34,216 nt of DNA from Candidatus Berkelbacteria bacterium CG_4_10_14_0_2_um_filter_35_9_33_12 (GTDB taxonomy: Bacteria > Patescibacteriota > UBA1384 > GWA2-35-9), in NCBI GenBank assembly GCA_002793435.1, contig PFQF01000015.1:1-34216 (forward strand), in the 5' to 3' direction. The notes below the pieces were generated by a model that was not told where the DNA came from, did not search any database, and saw only the letters and a list, made by a program, of their open reading frames with translations. Both the position numbers and the translations under genes were made by a program. Shown one piece after another: positions 18,982-27,040 of the stretch (position 1 is the first letter of the stretch; every line of letters begins with the position of its first letter).

Positions 18982-19389
18982 ATGTTAATGCAACCAAGAA
19001 AAATGAAGTTTAGAAAAAGTTTCCGTGGTAAAATGCCAGGTAATTCTTTGCGTGGCTCATCGTTAGTATTTGGAAAATATGGCATTAAAGCCATAACCCG
19101 AAGTTGGCTAACTGCTCGTCAAATTGAGTCAGCTCGTAGAGCTATGACTAGATTATTTAAGCGTGAAGGTCAAATATGGATTCGTATTTTTCCAGATCGT
19201 CCAGTGACTGCAAAGCCAGCTGAAGTTGGAATGGGTGGTGGAAAGGGTGCGCCTGACCATTTTGTCGTAACTGTAACGCCCGGAAGAATTATTTTTGAAA
19301 TGGATGGCATCAACCCAACACTAGCTAAAGAAGCCTTTCGTTTAGCCAGTCATAAATTACCTGTCAAAACTAAATTTATTGAAAAATGA
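18982..19389 (+). CDS. rplP: 50S ribosomal protein L16 (uL16)
   Basis: L16 helps position tRNA in the A and P sites and is a late-assembly protein. The 135-aa product begins [18 protein letters not shown] and ends [10 protein letters not shown]. The loop usually read as RMGxGKG in bacteria (R81 in E. coli, the site hydroxylated by YcfD) reads GMGGGKG, so the arginine is glycine at residue 83. It overlaps rpmC by ATGA. Confidence 0.97.
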   Translation: MLMQPRKMKFRKSFRGKMPGNSLRGSSLVFGKYGIKAITRSWLTARQIESARRAMTRLFKREGQIWIRIFPDRPVTAKPAEVGMGGGKGAPDHFVVTVTPGRIIFEMDGINPTLAKEAFRLASHKLPVKTKFIEK

Positions 19390-19607
19390 AAAAAACTGAC
19401 ATACTAGTTAAGTATCATAAAATGGCAATTAAATCTTTATTAGCTGAGGAAGATGTTTTAAAAATGAAGTTAAATAGTTTAAGGTTTAGCGTTAATTTTG
19501 GAAAAACAAAAAATATACATAAAATTAATGAAACCAAAAAAAACTTAGCTAGACTAAAAACTATTCTTTCAAAAAAACTATTAAGTAAAATCGATGAAAA
19601 AAATTAA
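19386..19607 (+). CDS. rpmC: 50S ribosomal protein L29 (uL29)
   Basis: L29 is a two-helix protein near the tunnel exit that pairs with L23. The 73-aa product has the family LRFSVNFGKTKNIHKINETK segment and the ARLKTILSKK end helix. The N-terminus is about 10 residues longer than in the E. coli protein. It overlaps rplP by 4 nt and rpsQ by 14 nt, the largest overlap within the rRNA-binding protein genes here. Confidence 0.93.
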   Translation: MKKTDILVKYHKMAIKSLLAEEDVLKMKLNSLRFSVNFGKTKNIHKINETKKNLARLKTILSKKLLSKIDEKN

Positions 19608-19818
19608 TGGAACAATCACTAAAATAATTGACCAGAGAACTTATAAAGTTCAGACTTTACGTCGAAAAAAACATCCATTATATAGCAAATATTATTCTAT
19701 TACTAAGAATTATCTAGTTGATAAAGGGGAAATAAATAAAAACCTTGAAATTGGTAAAAAAGTTCAGTTTGTCGATTGTCGCCCAATTTCAAAAAGAAAA
19801 AAATGGAAATTAATATAA
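19594..19818 (+). CDS. rpsQ: 30S ribosomal protein S17 (uS17)
   Basis: S17 is a primary 16S-binding OB-fold protein. The 74-aa product has KINGTITKIID at the first strand, RRKKHPLYSKYY in the loop and the diagnostic VQFVDCRPISKRKKWKLI end. The usual DKMDKTVVV stretch is IDQRTYKV. It starts within rpmC and precedes rplN by 6 nt. Confidence 0.95.
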   Translation: MKKINGTITKIIDQRTYKVQTLRRKKHPLYSKYYSITKNYLVDKGEINKNLEIGKKVQFVDCRPISKRKKWKLI

Positions 19819-19824
19819 AATAAA

Positions 19825-20184
19825 ATGATAATTCAATATACAAAACTCAATGTTGCAGATAATAGTGGCGCTAAAAGTATTCAGGTTATACAAGTCTATG
19901 GTAAAAAACGTGTTGCTTATGTGGGTAGCAAAGTTATTGCCACCGTTAAATCAGCGATTGTTAATGGAACGGTAAAAAAGAAAGAAAAAGTTCAAGCAAT
20001 TATTGTCCGACAAAAATTTCCAATCAAAAGAAAAGATGGCACAGTAGTTAAATTTAGTGATAACGCAGCTGTTATTATTAAAGATAAATTGCCGGTCGGA
20101 ACAAGAATTATTGGTCCAATTGCATTAGAAATTAAAGAAAAAGGTTATCAAAAAATAGTTTCACTGGCGGGAGAATTGATATGA
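19825..20184 (+). CDS. rplN: 50S ribosomal protein L14 (uL14)
   Basis: L14 lies at the subunit interface and binds silencing factor RsfS in many bacteria. The 119-aa product starts MIIQYTKLNVADNSGAKSIQ and shows the RQKFPIKRKDGTVVKFSDNA block. It ends KIVSLAGELI, full length. The end overlaps rplX by ATGA, and GGGAG in its last codons may serve as the rplX ribosome-binding site. Confidence 0.97.
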   Translation: MIIQYTKLNVADNSGAKSIQVIQVYGKKRVAYVGSKVIATVKSAIVNGTVKKKEKVQAIIVRQKFPIKRKDGTVVKFSDNAAVIIKDKLPVGTRIIGPIALEIKEKGYQKIVSLAGELI

Positions 20185-20507
20185 AAATCAAAAAAAACGA
20201 TATTGTTTTAATTATTACAGGTAAAGATAAGGGGAAAACTGGAACGGTTGAAAAAGTTTTTGTGAAAGAGAAACGGTTGATAATATCAGGAAAAAATATC
20301 TACAAGAAAAATGCTAAAATCTCTAGGAAATACCCAAAAGGCGGTATTATTGATTTACCAATGCCGATCAATATATCAAATGTTAGTTTAATTTGCCAAG
20401 CTTGTAATAAAAAAACCAAAGTAATAGCTGACCGAAAAGATAAAAAGGTTCAACGAATTTGTCATAAATGTCAAGAATCATTGGATAAAAAGATTGAAAA
20501 TAAATAA
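20181..20507 (+). CDS. rplX: 50S ribosomal protein L24 (uL24) with zinc-ribbon motif
   Basis: L24 starts 50S assembly. The 108-aa product has the N-terminal KOW motif (IKKNDIVLIITGKDKGKTG). The C-terminal part has two CxxC pairs (C72/C75 and C94/C97) spaced as a zinc ribbon, similar to the cysteine-containing L24 forms known in some thermophiles. It is coupled to rplN and lies 8 nt before rplE. Confidence 0.95.
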   Translation: MKIKKNDIVLIITGKDKGKTGTVEKVFVKEKRLIISGKNIYKKNAKISRKYPKGGIIDLPMPINISNVSLICQACNKKTKVIADRKDKKVQRICHKCQESLDKKIENK

Positions 20508-20515
20508 CTAATAGA

Positions 20516-21040
20516 ATGTTAAATTTAAATAAAATCTACGAAAAAATTGCTCAAGAAGATAAAGTCAATATTTTTTCTGTGGTTCGGATTGAAAAAGTGA
20601 TTCTCTCAACCGGTTTTGGTAAATTTAAAGATAATCAAGTTAAAATTGACCAAATTAAGAAAGATTTAATCGCTATGACAGGTCAAAAACCAGCATATTG
20701 TCAAGCAAAAAATGCTATTTCTGCATTTAAATTGCGAAAAAACGAAGTCATCGGTTTCAAAACTACTTTACGAGCCAAAAGAATGACGGATTTTCTTGAT
20801 CGTTTAATTAATTTAACCTTACCAAATATTCGAGATTTCAAAGGTATAAATCCAAAGAGTTTGGATAAAAGTCATAACTTATCAATTGGTATAAAAGAAC
20901 ATTTTGTTTTTCCCGAAATACCATTTGATACACCGTCTGGGATTATTGGTGTTTCTATTACTATTGTATTCAAAAATTCTTCAGATCGACAAAAAGTTAT
21001 TCATTTGTTAAAATATATTGGCTTTCCAATCGCTAAATGA
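20516..21040 (+). CDS. rplE: 50S ribosomal protein L5 (uL5)
   Basis: L5 binds 5S rRNA in the central protuberance and contacts P-site tRNA. The 174-aa product has the MTGQKPAYCQAKNAISAFKLR block and FLDRLINLTLPNIRDFKG, then HFVFPEI and a GVSITIVF strand. Length and order of motifs are standard. rpsN follows after 20 nt. Confidence 0.97.
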   Translation: MLNLNKIYEKIAQEDKVNIFSVVRIEKVILSTGFGKFKDNQVKIDQIKKDLIAMTGQKPAYCQAKNAISAFKLRKNEVIGFKTTLRAKRMTDFLDRLINLTLPNIRDFKGINPKSLDKSHNLSIGIKEHFVFPEIPFDTPSGIIGVSITIVFKNSSDRQKVIHLLKYIGFPIAK

Positions 21041-21060
21041 GATAAAGTAAAGAAATAAAT

Positions 21061-21246
21061 ATGGCAAAAAAAAGTTTAATTGTTAAATCAGGCAGAAAAC
21101 CAAAATACTTGTCACGAACAATTCGTCGCTGTCAAATTTGTGGCAGACCTCGTTCGGTCATTCGAGCGTATGGTTTGTGTCGCATCTGTTTTCGTGAAAG
21201 AGCTACACGAGGAGAAATTCCTGGTGTAATTAAATCATCTTGGTAA
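21061..21246 (+). CDS. rpsN: 30S ribosomal protein S14, zinc type (uS14)
   Basis: This is a 61-aa 30S head protein of the short, zinc-binding class (often called rpsZ or rpsN type Z). The four ligands are C24, C27, C40 and C43 in CQIC and CRIC. It ends IPGVIKSSW, as expected. It lies 20 nt after rplE and 4 nt before rpsH. Confidence 0.97.
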   Translation: MAKKSLIVKSGRKPKYLSRTIRRCQICGRPRSVIRAYGLCRICFRERATRGEIPGVIKSSW

Positions 21247-21250
21247 TATT

Positions 21251-21619
21251 ATGGATAAAGTTGCAAATTTATTAATCTCTATCAAAAACGCTTATCGTTC
21301 AAGTAAAACGCCTATTTTAGTTAAAACTTCTAAATATAAATTAGAAATATTAAAAATATTAAAAAAATATAAATATATTATTGATTTTAAAAAAGTTGAA
21401 GATAGTAATGTCGAAATAGTACTTGATACCGAAAACAGAATCGATATGCCAATCAAAAGAGACTCAAAGCCAGGCAGAAGATTGTATATTAGATCAAAAG
21501 ATATATATCTACCAAGAAAGGGAATAATTATTTTATCCACATCAAAAGGATTGAAAGAGTCAAGAGAAGCTAAAAAAGAAAAAATTGGCGGAGAAAAATT
21601 ATTTTCAATAATCGAATAA
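21251..21619 (+). CDS. rpsH: 30S ribosomal protein S8 (uS8)
   Basis: S8 binds the central domain of 16S rRNA and in E. coli represses the spc operon. The 122-aa product starts MDKVANLLISIKNAYRSSK and has the SKPGRRLY turn, then GIIILSTSKGLKESREAKKE followed by KIGGEKL. It is about 8 aa shorter than the E. coli protein. A TTATCCACA 9-mer at 21533-21541 falls in its coding sequence and is probably chance. Confidence 0.95.
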   Translation: MDKVANLLISIKNAYRSSKTPILVKTSKYKLEILKILKKYKYIIDFKKVEDSNVEIVLDTENRIDMPIKRDSKPGRRLYIRSKDIYLPRKGIIILSTSKGLKESREAKKEKIGGEKLFSIIE

Positions 21620-21622
21620 ATT

Positions 21623-22171
21623 ATGTCAAAAATTGGAAAAAAAATTATCATTGTCCCTGAAGATGTTAAGGTTATTTACGATGACAAACTTAACCATCTA
21701 AAAATTGTCGGACCAAAGGGTGAATTGGAAGTTAAAATGAAATCCAGAATAATTTTTAGTATTAAAGATAATATTATCAAACTCGACCGTAAAAATGAAC
21801 AAAAAAATACTAAATCGCTACACGGTTTATACCGCTCATTAATTGCTAATGCTATTGTCGGAGTAACTACTGGATATGAAAAAAATTTGGATGTCATCGG
21901 TATCGGTTATCGGGTATCATTAGAAAATGATAAATTAATTTTAAATGTTGGTTTTTCTCATGTTGTTGAAATAGTTACTCCAGAAGGTATTGATTTGAAG
22001 GTTGAAAAAAACAGTATCAAAGTGTCTGGAATTGATAAGCAATTAGTTGGTAATTTTGCAGCCAATATTCGAAAAATACGACCACCTGAACCTTACAAAG
22101 GTAAGGGTATTCGTTACTTGGATGAGATAATAAAACTAAAACCGGGTAAATCGCTAAAAGCTGAAAAATAA
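21623..22171 (+). CDS. rplF: 50S ribosomal protein L6 (uL6)
   Basis: L6 lies near the factor-binding site and sarcin-ricin loop. The 182-aa product has the two repeated alpha/beta domains, MSKIGKKIIIVPEDV at the start, VTTGYEKNLDVIGIGYRVS in the middle and the RPPEPYKGKGIRYLDE signature near the end. It lies 3 nt after rpsH and 11 nt before rplR. Confidence 0.97.
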   Translation: MSKIGKKIIIVPEDVKVIYDDKLNHLKIVGPKGELEVKMKSRIIFSIKDNIIKLDRKNEQKNTKSLHGLYRSLIANAIVGVTTGYEKNLDVIGIGYRVSLENDKLILNVGFSHVVEIVTPEGIDLKVEKNSIKVSGIDKQLVGNFAANIRKIRPPEPYKGKGIRYLDEIIKLKPGKSLKAEK

Positions 22172-22182
22172 AATTTTATCCT

Positions 22183-22500
22183 ATGAAATCAAAAAATAAT
22201 AAAAATATTGTTAAACTGTTAAATAAGAATAATTATCCAATTTTTAAGGTTTATCGTAGTCTGACAAATATTTATGCACAAGTGATTAATAGTCAAGGAG
22301 AAGTTTTAGCCAGTTCAAATAGTTTGAAATTTAAAAAAGTGGATAAGAATGAACAAGCCATTCAGGTTGGATTTGATATTGCAAAAAAATGTCTAGTTAA
22401 AAAAATTAAACAAGTTGTTTTTGACCGTGGACAATTTCGTTATATTGGAAGAATAAAAATTTTAGCTGATTCAGCTAGAAGTAAAGGATTAAAAATATGA
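22183..22500 (+). CDS. rplR: 50S ribosomal protein L18 (uL18)
   Basis: L18 binds 5S rRNA with L5. The 105-aa product has VYRSLTNIYAQVINSQGEVLAS in the first half and KCLVKKIKQVVFDRGQFRY, the family signature, near the end. The basic N-terminus is shorter than in many homologues. It overlaps rpsE by ATGA. Confidence 0.95.
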   Translation: MKSKNNKNIVKLLNKNNYPIFKVYRSLTNIYAQVINSQGEVLASSNSLKFKKVDKNEQAIQVGFDIAKKCLVKKIKQVVFDRGQFRYIGRIKILADSARSKGLKI

Positions 22501-22946
22501 GATATCAAAAACCTGAAAAAAAAGAATTTGAAGAAAAGGTCATCGAGATTAGTCGTATTTCTAGAACTGTTAAGGGTGGTCGTCGGATTAGATTTAGGGC
22601 TTTAGTTGTGATTGGAAATAGAAATGGTAAAGCTGGTTATGGTGTCGCTAAAAGTGCTGAAGTAGTGAATGCAATTACAAAAGCTGTTAATCAAGCCAAA
22701 AAAAAGATGATGACTATTCAACTTAACAAAGATCGATCAATCCAAAGACAAATTAAAGTTAAATATGCTAGTGCACAAGTAATAATTAAACCAGCTACTA
22801 TTGGAACTTCGCTTGTAGCTGGTGGACCGGTGCGAAGTGTGGTTGAAGCCTTTGGTATCAAAAATTTAATATCAAAAAATATTGGAAGTGCTAATAAAGT
22901 TAATATTGTTAAAGCTGTTTTTTTAGCTTTAAAAAAGTTAAATTAA
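22497..22946 (+). CDS. rpsE: 30S ribosomal protein S5 (uS5)
   Basis: S5 is a fidelity protein at the mRNA entry channel. The 149-aa product has [20 protein letters not shown] and [13 protein letters not shown], the double-stranded RNA-binding-like domain, and [16 protein letters not shown] in the C-terminal part. It is 4 nt before rplO. rpmD (L30), which normally lies between them, is absent. Confidence 0.97.
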   Translation: MRYQKPEKKEFEEKVIEISRISRTVKGGRRIRFRALVVIGNRNGKAGYGVAKSAEVVNAITKAVNQAKKKMMTIQLNKDRSIQRQIKVKYASAQVIIKPATIGTSLVAGGPVRSVVEAFGIKNLISKNIGSANKVNIVKAVFLALKKLN

Positions 22947-22950
22947 AGAT

Positions 22951-23172
22951 ATGACAGATTTTAAACTAACAGATTTTTTTGAAAAAAAAAGAAAAAATAA
23001 AAAAAGACTTGGTCGTGGACGTGCTTCGGGCAAAGGAAAAACTTCTGGTAAAGGGACAAAGGGTCAAAAATCAAGAACTGGTAACAGTATTCCTTTTGGA
23101 TTCGAGGGCGGACAAACGCCATTCTATAAAAGATTGCCTAAAAAAAAGAGCCGTCCGAATAAAAAAAGATAA
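22951..23172 (+). CDS. rplO: 50S ribosomal protein L15 (uL15), truncated form
   Basis: L15 is an assembly protein whose extended N-terminal arm threads through 23S rRNA and whose C-terminal globular domain normally sits at the surface. Here only 73 aa are encoded, against about 145 in E. coli. The arm is intact: [20 protein letters not shown], then [15 protein letters not shown], which in full-length L15 is followed by the globular domain. Here it ends in a basic [10 protein letters not shown] tail and a TAA. secY begins 5 nt later, so there is no room for a frameshifted remainder. It is either a reduced but functional L15 or a recently shortened one. Confidence 0.9.
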   Translation: MTDFKLTDFFEKKRKNKKRLGRGRASGKGKTSGKGTKGQKSRTGNSIPFGFEGGQTPFYKRLPKKKSRPNKKR

Positions 23173-23177
23173 TCCTT

Positions 23178-24467
23178 ATGTTTAAAACACTAAAGAATCT
23201 TTGGCTGTTAAAAGATTTAAGGAAAAAGATTCTTGTAACTACGGTTATTTTATTGATTGTCAGAGCTATCGACCAAATTCCATTACCTGGTATTCAGACT
23301 AATCAATTACAAGAATTTTTTTCCTCTAATCAATTGTTAGGATTGTTAGACATTTTTTCTGGTGGATCGTTATCTCGTTTTTCGGTAGGTTTTATGGGCG
23401 TTGGTCCGTACATTACTGCCTCAATAATTATGCAATTATTGACCTACATCGTTCCATCACTCGAGGAACTTCAGAAGGAAGGCGAGTTTGGAAAAAATAA
23501 AATTAATCAATATACCCGCTTGCTAACTGTTCCAATGTCAATAATCCAAGCATTTGGATTAATTTCACTCTTAAAAAATCAAGGTGTAATAACAGATTTA
23601 ACCCCATTAATTCTTGGTCTTTCAATTTTAGTTTCAACTGCCACCTCAGTTTTTTATATGTGGTTAGGTGAAAATATTTCAGAATCAGGTATCGGAAATG
23701 GCATTTCACTAATCATAACCATCAATATTATTGGAGGAATGCCAAGCCAAATCAATAACACGATTTCAGCCATTTCCGCTGGTGGAATAATTGACTCCAC
23801 GATGTTGAATGGTCTATTTATATTCGCCTTAACTTCAATGCTAACTATTTTATTTATTGTTATAATGAATGATGCAATCCGTAAAATTCCCATATCGTAT
23901 GCACGACAGAGTTCCTTTAAAACATCTGGTCAAGTGATTGATACGTATCTTCCAATAAAAGTTAATATTGCTGGAGTAATACCAATTATTTTTGCTCTTT
24001 CATTTATTGTTATACCAGGAATTTTAGGTCGTTATTTACAAAATGCTAAATCGGAACATTTAGTTAATTTTTCTAAAACATTAGTCAGAATTTTTGATCC
24101 TAATCATGTTTTCTATGGTATTTTTTATTTTATATTAGTTATTCTTTTCACATATTTTTATAGCTCGATTGTTTTCAAGCCTAAAGAGGTAGCCGAAAAT
24201 TTGCAAAAACAAGGTGGTTTTATTCCAGGTATTCGTCCAGGAAAAGAAACTGAAAATTTCGTAGCTTATGTATTAAATAGAATAACTTTACCAGGTTCTA
24301 TTTTTTTAGGCATCATCGCTATTTCACCTTTTTTGGTGCAAAAATATACCCATATAACAACCTTAGTTTTAGGTGGTACTAGTATTTTAATTTTGGTTTC
24401 GGTTATTTTAGAAACTGCCTCTCAAGTGAAAGCTCATCTTATTTCCCGTTCTTATGAAGTCTACTAA
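23178..24467 (+). CDS. secY: Protein translocase subunit SecY
   Basis: SecY is the pore of the Sec translocon in the cytoplasmic membrane. The 429-aa product has ten predicted membrane helices. Recognisable segments are the IPLPGI plug approach, GVGPYITASIIMQLL in helix 2, GIGNGISLII in helix 4, the RKIPISYARQ cytoplasmic loop, and NLQKQGGFIPGIRPG in the ribosome-binding loop C5. Length is usual. It lies 5 nt after rplO and overlaps the next gene by 14 nt. Confidence 0.98.
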   Translation: MFKTLKNLWLLKDLRKKILVTTVILLIVRAIDQIPLPGIQTNQLQEFFSSNQLLGLLDIFSGGSLSRFSVGFMGVGPYITASIIMQLLTYIVPSLEELQKEGEFGKNKINQYTRLLTVPMSIIQAFGLISLLKNQGVITDLTPLILGLSILVSTATSVFYMWLGENISESGIGNGISLIITINIIGGMPSQINNTISAISAGGIIDSTMLNGLFIFALTSMLTILFIVIMNDAIRKIPISYARQSSFKTSGQVIDTYLPIKVNIAGVIPIIFALSFIVIPGILGRYLQNAKSEHLVNFSKTLVRIFDPNHVFYGIFYFILVILFTYFYSSIVFKPKEVAENLQKQGGFIPGIRPGKETENFVAYVLNRITLPGSIFLGIIAISPFLVQKYTHITTLVLGGTSILILVSVILETASQVKAHLISRSYEVY

Positions 24468-25347
24468 AAACCAATATCTCTATATTTTTTTTCTGATTTC
24501 ATTACTGGTTTTATTTTTTGGTTTTTATAGTAATCAAAATAACTCTCTTACAAGTGTATCTCCTCGAACTACCAATAAAAATGTTCAAAATACCTCTGCA
24601 AAAAAAGTGATTGATTATAAAAATATTTATTATTACAATCAAGACAATATTAGAACTGATATCTTTAAATATAATGGACAAGATAATCAATTAATTTTTA
24701 CTGACGCTGACGAAAAAGAAAAAATATCAAAAATACTTGGAATTAGTGGTAATAAAATGTATCTTATTATGAGCAAAAATGATGTTAACAATTTACACGC
24801 AATTGACTTGGATGCGAGTGGCAAAAAAAATCTCGTAGTAGCTAATTTTAATAAAGAAAATATTGCACTTGGAAATGATAGTTTTGCATATACCGAATAT
24901 TCAAACGCTGAAAAAAGTTTTGGTTATAAAATATTTTTAACAAATTTAAACGGAAAAAATAAAGAAGAAATTGCCAATGAAAGTTTGGATCCCTTCAATA
25001 TAATAATAAACCAAAAAACACTATACTATATTATTGATCGTAGCAATATTTTTGAAATATATTCGATCGATTTGAAAAATAATAATAAAAATCTTATTGC
25101 TGAATTAAATCAAAAACCAGAATATTTTTCAATTCATAACAATATAATATATTTTTTAACTGAAAATAAATTATATTCGTATGCTGTTGAAACTAAAATA
25201 ATTACTGAGATATTTATTGACAAAATAGAATCATATTATTTATTTAATCAATATATTTTTTACACAAAAGATGGTAAAATATTTTCAAAGTTAGATAAAG
25301 AAAATTTTGAAATTATTGCAGGAAAAACTTTAATAAAAGTTGAATAA
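24454..25347 (+). CDS. Membrane-anchored six-repeat (beta-propeller-like) protein, unknown function
   Basis: I do not recognise a named family. The 297-aa product has a basic start, one membrane helix (about 8-25), a Ser/Thr/Asn-rich linker (26-50), then six repeats of about 30-45 residues at roughly 57-83, 101-131, 143-175, 189-217, 231-255 and 265-290. Each has a hydrophobic, tyrosine-rich strand such as IYYY, TLYYII or YIFYTKDG, and the middle ones continue into an IxxxDLxxxxKKNL-type turn. This suggests a six-bladed propeller of the TolB/DUF5050 kind held outside the membrane. It starts 14 nt inside secY and overlaps adk by one base, so it is fully part of the spc operon. A link to secretion is suggested only by position. 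Confidence 0.72.
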   Translation: MKSTKNQYLYIFFLISLLVLFFGFYSNQNNSLTSVSPRTTNKNVQNTSAKKVIDYKNIYYYNQDNIRTDIFKYNGQDNQLIFTDADEKEKISKILGISGNKMYLIMSKNDVNNLHAIDLDASGKKNLVVANFNKENIALGNDSFAYTEYSNAEKSFGYKIFLTNLNGKNKEEIANESLDPFNIIINQKTLYYIIDRSNIFEIYSIDLKNNNKNLIAELNQKPEYFSIHNNIIYFLTENKLYSYAVETKIITEIFIDKIESYYLFNQYIFYTKDGKIFSKLDKENFEIIAGKTLIKVE

Positions 25348-26000
25348 TGAAAAGAATTATTATTTTTTTAGGAATTCAGGGGAGTGGCAAGGGGACTCAA
25401 GCCAATATTTTGGCGACTAAACACCATATTCCGATTGTTGAAGCAGGTGAATTGATTAGAAAAGAAATTGAATCTAACTCAAAGATCGGTAAGAAAATTA
25501 AATTTTACACTACATCTGGAAAAATGATTCCCGATCGCATATTTGATAAAATCATTTTTAACCAAATCAAGAAAATTGGGCACCCACACAATATTATTTT
25601 TGATGGATTTCCAAGACGAATGAAACAATTTAGAATAATTCTAAAAATTAAAAAATCATTACAGATGGATGAAATAGTTGTAATTCATTTAACCCTCAGT
25701 GAAAAAATAGCTAAAGAAAGAATTGCTAATCGATTAGTCTGCCCTAAATGTGAAAATACTTATTCAAATACGATTGATAAAGTTCAAGAATGTAAAAAAT
25801 GCCGAGTTAAACTGGAAAAACGTGACGATGATAATGATAAAGCGATTGCTAAAAGATTTGATATCTACAAAAAACAGACCCAACCGGTAATTGATAAATT
25901 ATCGAAAGATAATTTAATCTTAGAATTTAACGGTGCGAAAGCAATAAAAAATATTGCTTTCGATATTGATCGTTCGATAAAAAAAGTACTCAAAAATTGA
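25347..26000 (+). CDS. adk: Adenylate kinase
   Basis: It catalyses ATP + AMP = 2 ADP. The 217-aa product has the P-loop GIQGSGKGT (9-17), the AMP-site DGFPRR (86-91), and a long lid with a four-cysteine zinc site (C132, C135, C149, C152), then RDDDNDKAIAKRF with the catalytic arginines R159 and R170. The P-loop differs slightly from the usual GAPGAGKGT. Its start overlaps the propeller gene as TAATG and its stop overlaps map as TGATG. Confidence 0.96.
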   Translation: MKRIIIFLGIQGSGKGTQANILATKHHIPIVEAGELIRKEIESNSKIGKKIKFYTTSGKMIPDRIFDKIIFNQIKKIGHPHNIIFDGFPRRMKQFRIILKIKKSLQMDEIVVIHLTLSEKIAKERIANRLVCPKCENTYSNTIDKVQECKKCRVKLEKRDDDNDKAIAKRFDIYKKQTQPVIDKLSKDNLILEFNGAKAIKNIAFDIDRSIKKVLKN

Positions 26001-26740
26001 TGGCAAATATAAATACCGATTTACAGGCATATCGAGATCTCAAAACTAGTGGAAAAATTTTGAGAAATATTTTAAATAATTTAAAAGTCAGTGTAAAAAT
26101 TGGTACTAATTTACTCGAAATTGAAAAAATAGTTAACGAAAATATTACTAAACAACACGCAATCGCTTCCTTTAAAGATTATGATGGTTTTCCTTCGTCC
26201 GTTTGCCTATCAGTTAATGAAACTATTGTTCATGGTATTCCATATAATTATTCAATTAAATCAGGAGATTTAGTCTCGATCGATTTAGGAATCATATATA
26301 ATAATATGTTTACCGACGGGGCAATAACACTCAATTTTTCTCGAGATATTAAAGATAAAATATTGTGTCAAGTAACTCAAAAAGCGCTAAGCAATGCAAT
26401 AAAAATTATCAAACCAGGCATCAAAACAGGCGATCTTGGAAATATCATTGCCCAGACAGCCGAATCTGCGAATGTAAAAGTAATTCATGATTTAACTGGT
26501 CATGGTACCGGTAGTGCTGTCCATGAAAAACCGACAATCTACAATTTTGGAATTAAAAAACACGGAGTTGAAATTAAAGCTGGCGATATATTGGCGATTG
26601 AACCAATGTTTGCATTTAAATCAGAGAAAATTGCTAAAAATAAGAATAAATGGTCGATTAAAACAATAAATAATGATAAATCAGCTCATTTTGAACATAC
26701 GGTTTTCGTAACCCAAAAAGGTGCTGAAATTATCACCTAA
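26000..26740 (+). CDS. map: Methionine aminopeptidase, type I
   Basis: It removes the initiator methionine from nascent proteins. The 246-aa product is a bare M24 domain. The five metal ligands are visible as D95 (DLG), D106 (TDGA), H168 (TGHGTG), E201 (IEPMF) and E232 (FEHTV), and the substrate histidine is H78 in VNETIVHGIP. ATG 26000 overlaps the adk stop by one base; an adjacent in-frame TTG at 25997 is less likely. It is the last gene before the infA promoter. Confidence 0.97.
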   Translation: MANINTDLQAYRDLKTSGKILRNILNNLKVSVKIGTNLLEIEKIVNENITKQHAIASFKDYDGFPSSVCLSVNETIVHGIPYNYSIKSGDLVSIDLGIIYNNMFTDGAITLNFSRDIKDKILCQVTQKALSNAIKIIKPGIKTGDLGNIIAQTAESANVKVIHDLTGHGTGSAVHEKPTIYNFGIKKHGVEIKAGDILAIEPMFAFKSEKIAKNKNKWSIKTINNDKSAHFEHTVFVTQKGAEIIT

Positions 26741-26781
26741 TTATAGATTTATTAATTATTATTTAACAGATACAATTTTGG

Positions 26782-26810
26782 TTGACAAGTTAAATATAAT
26801 TTGATATATT
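26782..26810 (+). promoter_or_regulatory. Promoter of the infA-rpsI cluster
   Basis: A consensus TTGACA -35 (26782-26787), a 17-nt spacer and a TATATT -10 (26805-26810) predict a start near 26817. The infA ATG is at 26823, which leaves a leader of only about 5-7 nt. The gap after map (82 nt) is the longest inside the ribosomal region and shows no terminator. Confidence 0.78.
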
Positions 26811-26822
26811 AAATAATGCTAA

Positions 26823-27038
26823 ATGAGTAAAAAAGAAGTTATCAAGCTCGAGGGTGTGGTTGAAGAATCTCTTCCCAACACAATGTTTTGTGTTATCCTC
26901 GAAAACGGACAGAAAGTATTGGGCATATTGTCCGGAAAAATGAGAAAAAATTATATCAAAGTAACAGTTGGTGACAGGGTTTTGGTAGAATTTTCTCTTT
27001 ACGATTTAACAAAGGGTCGTATTGTCAGAAGGGTATAA
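26823..27038 (+). CDS. infA: Translation initiation factor IF-1
   Basis: IF-1 is an OB-fold protein that blocks the A site during initiation. The 71-aa product shows [20 protein letters not shown], then [20 protein letters not shown] and [11 protein letters not shown], all standard. No Shine-Dalgarno fits between the predicted transcript start and the ATG, so the message appears leaderless or nearly so. rpmJ follows after 2 nt. Confidence 0.97.
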   Translation: MSKKEVIKLEGVVEESLPNTMFCVILENGQKVLGILSGKMRKNYIKVTVGDRVLVEFSLYDLTKGRIVRRV

Positions 27039-27040
27039 AA

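Noticed and set aside
21533-21541. Second TTATCCACA, a DnaA box match on the plus strand
   Set aside because: It lies inside rpsH coding sequence and is explained by the codons there. It shows that exact matches occur by chance in this AT-rich window.
22979-23185. Overlapping +1 frame in rplO as a frameshifted C-terminal half of L15
   Set aside because: The translation has no resemblance to L15 and simply mirrors the lysine/glycine-rich codons in another frame. It runs into secY.
13664-26740. Recoded UGA (as in Gracilibacteria and Absconditabacteria)
   Set aside because: TGA ends several genes, including rplC, rplD, rplB, rpsS and adk, exactly where the family lengths predict a stop.
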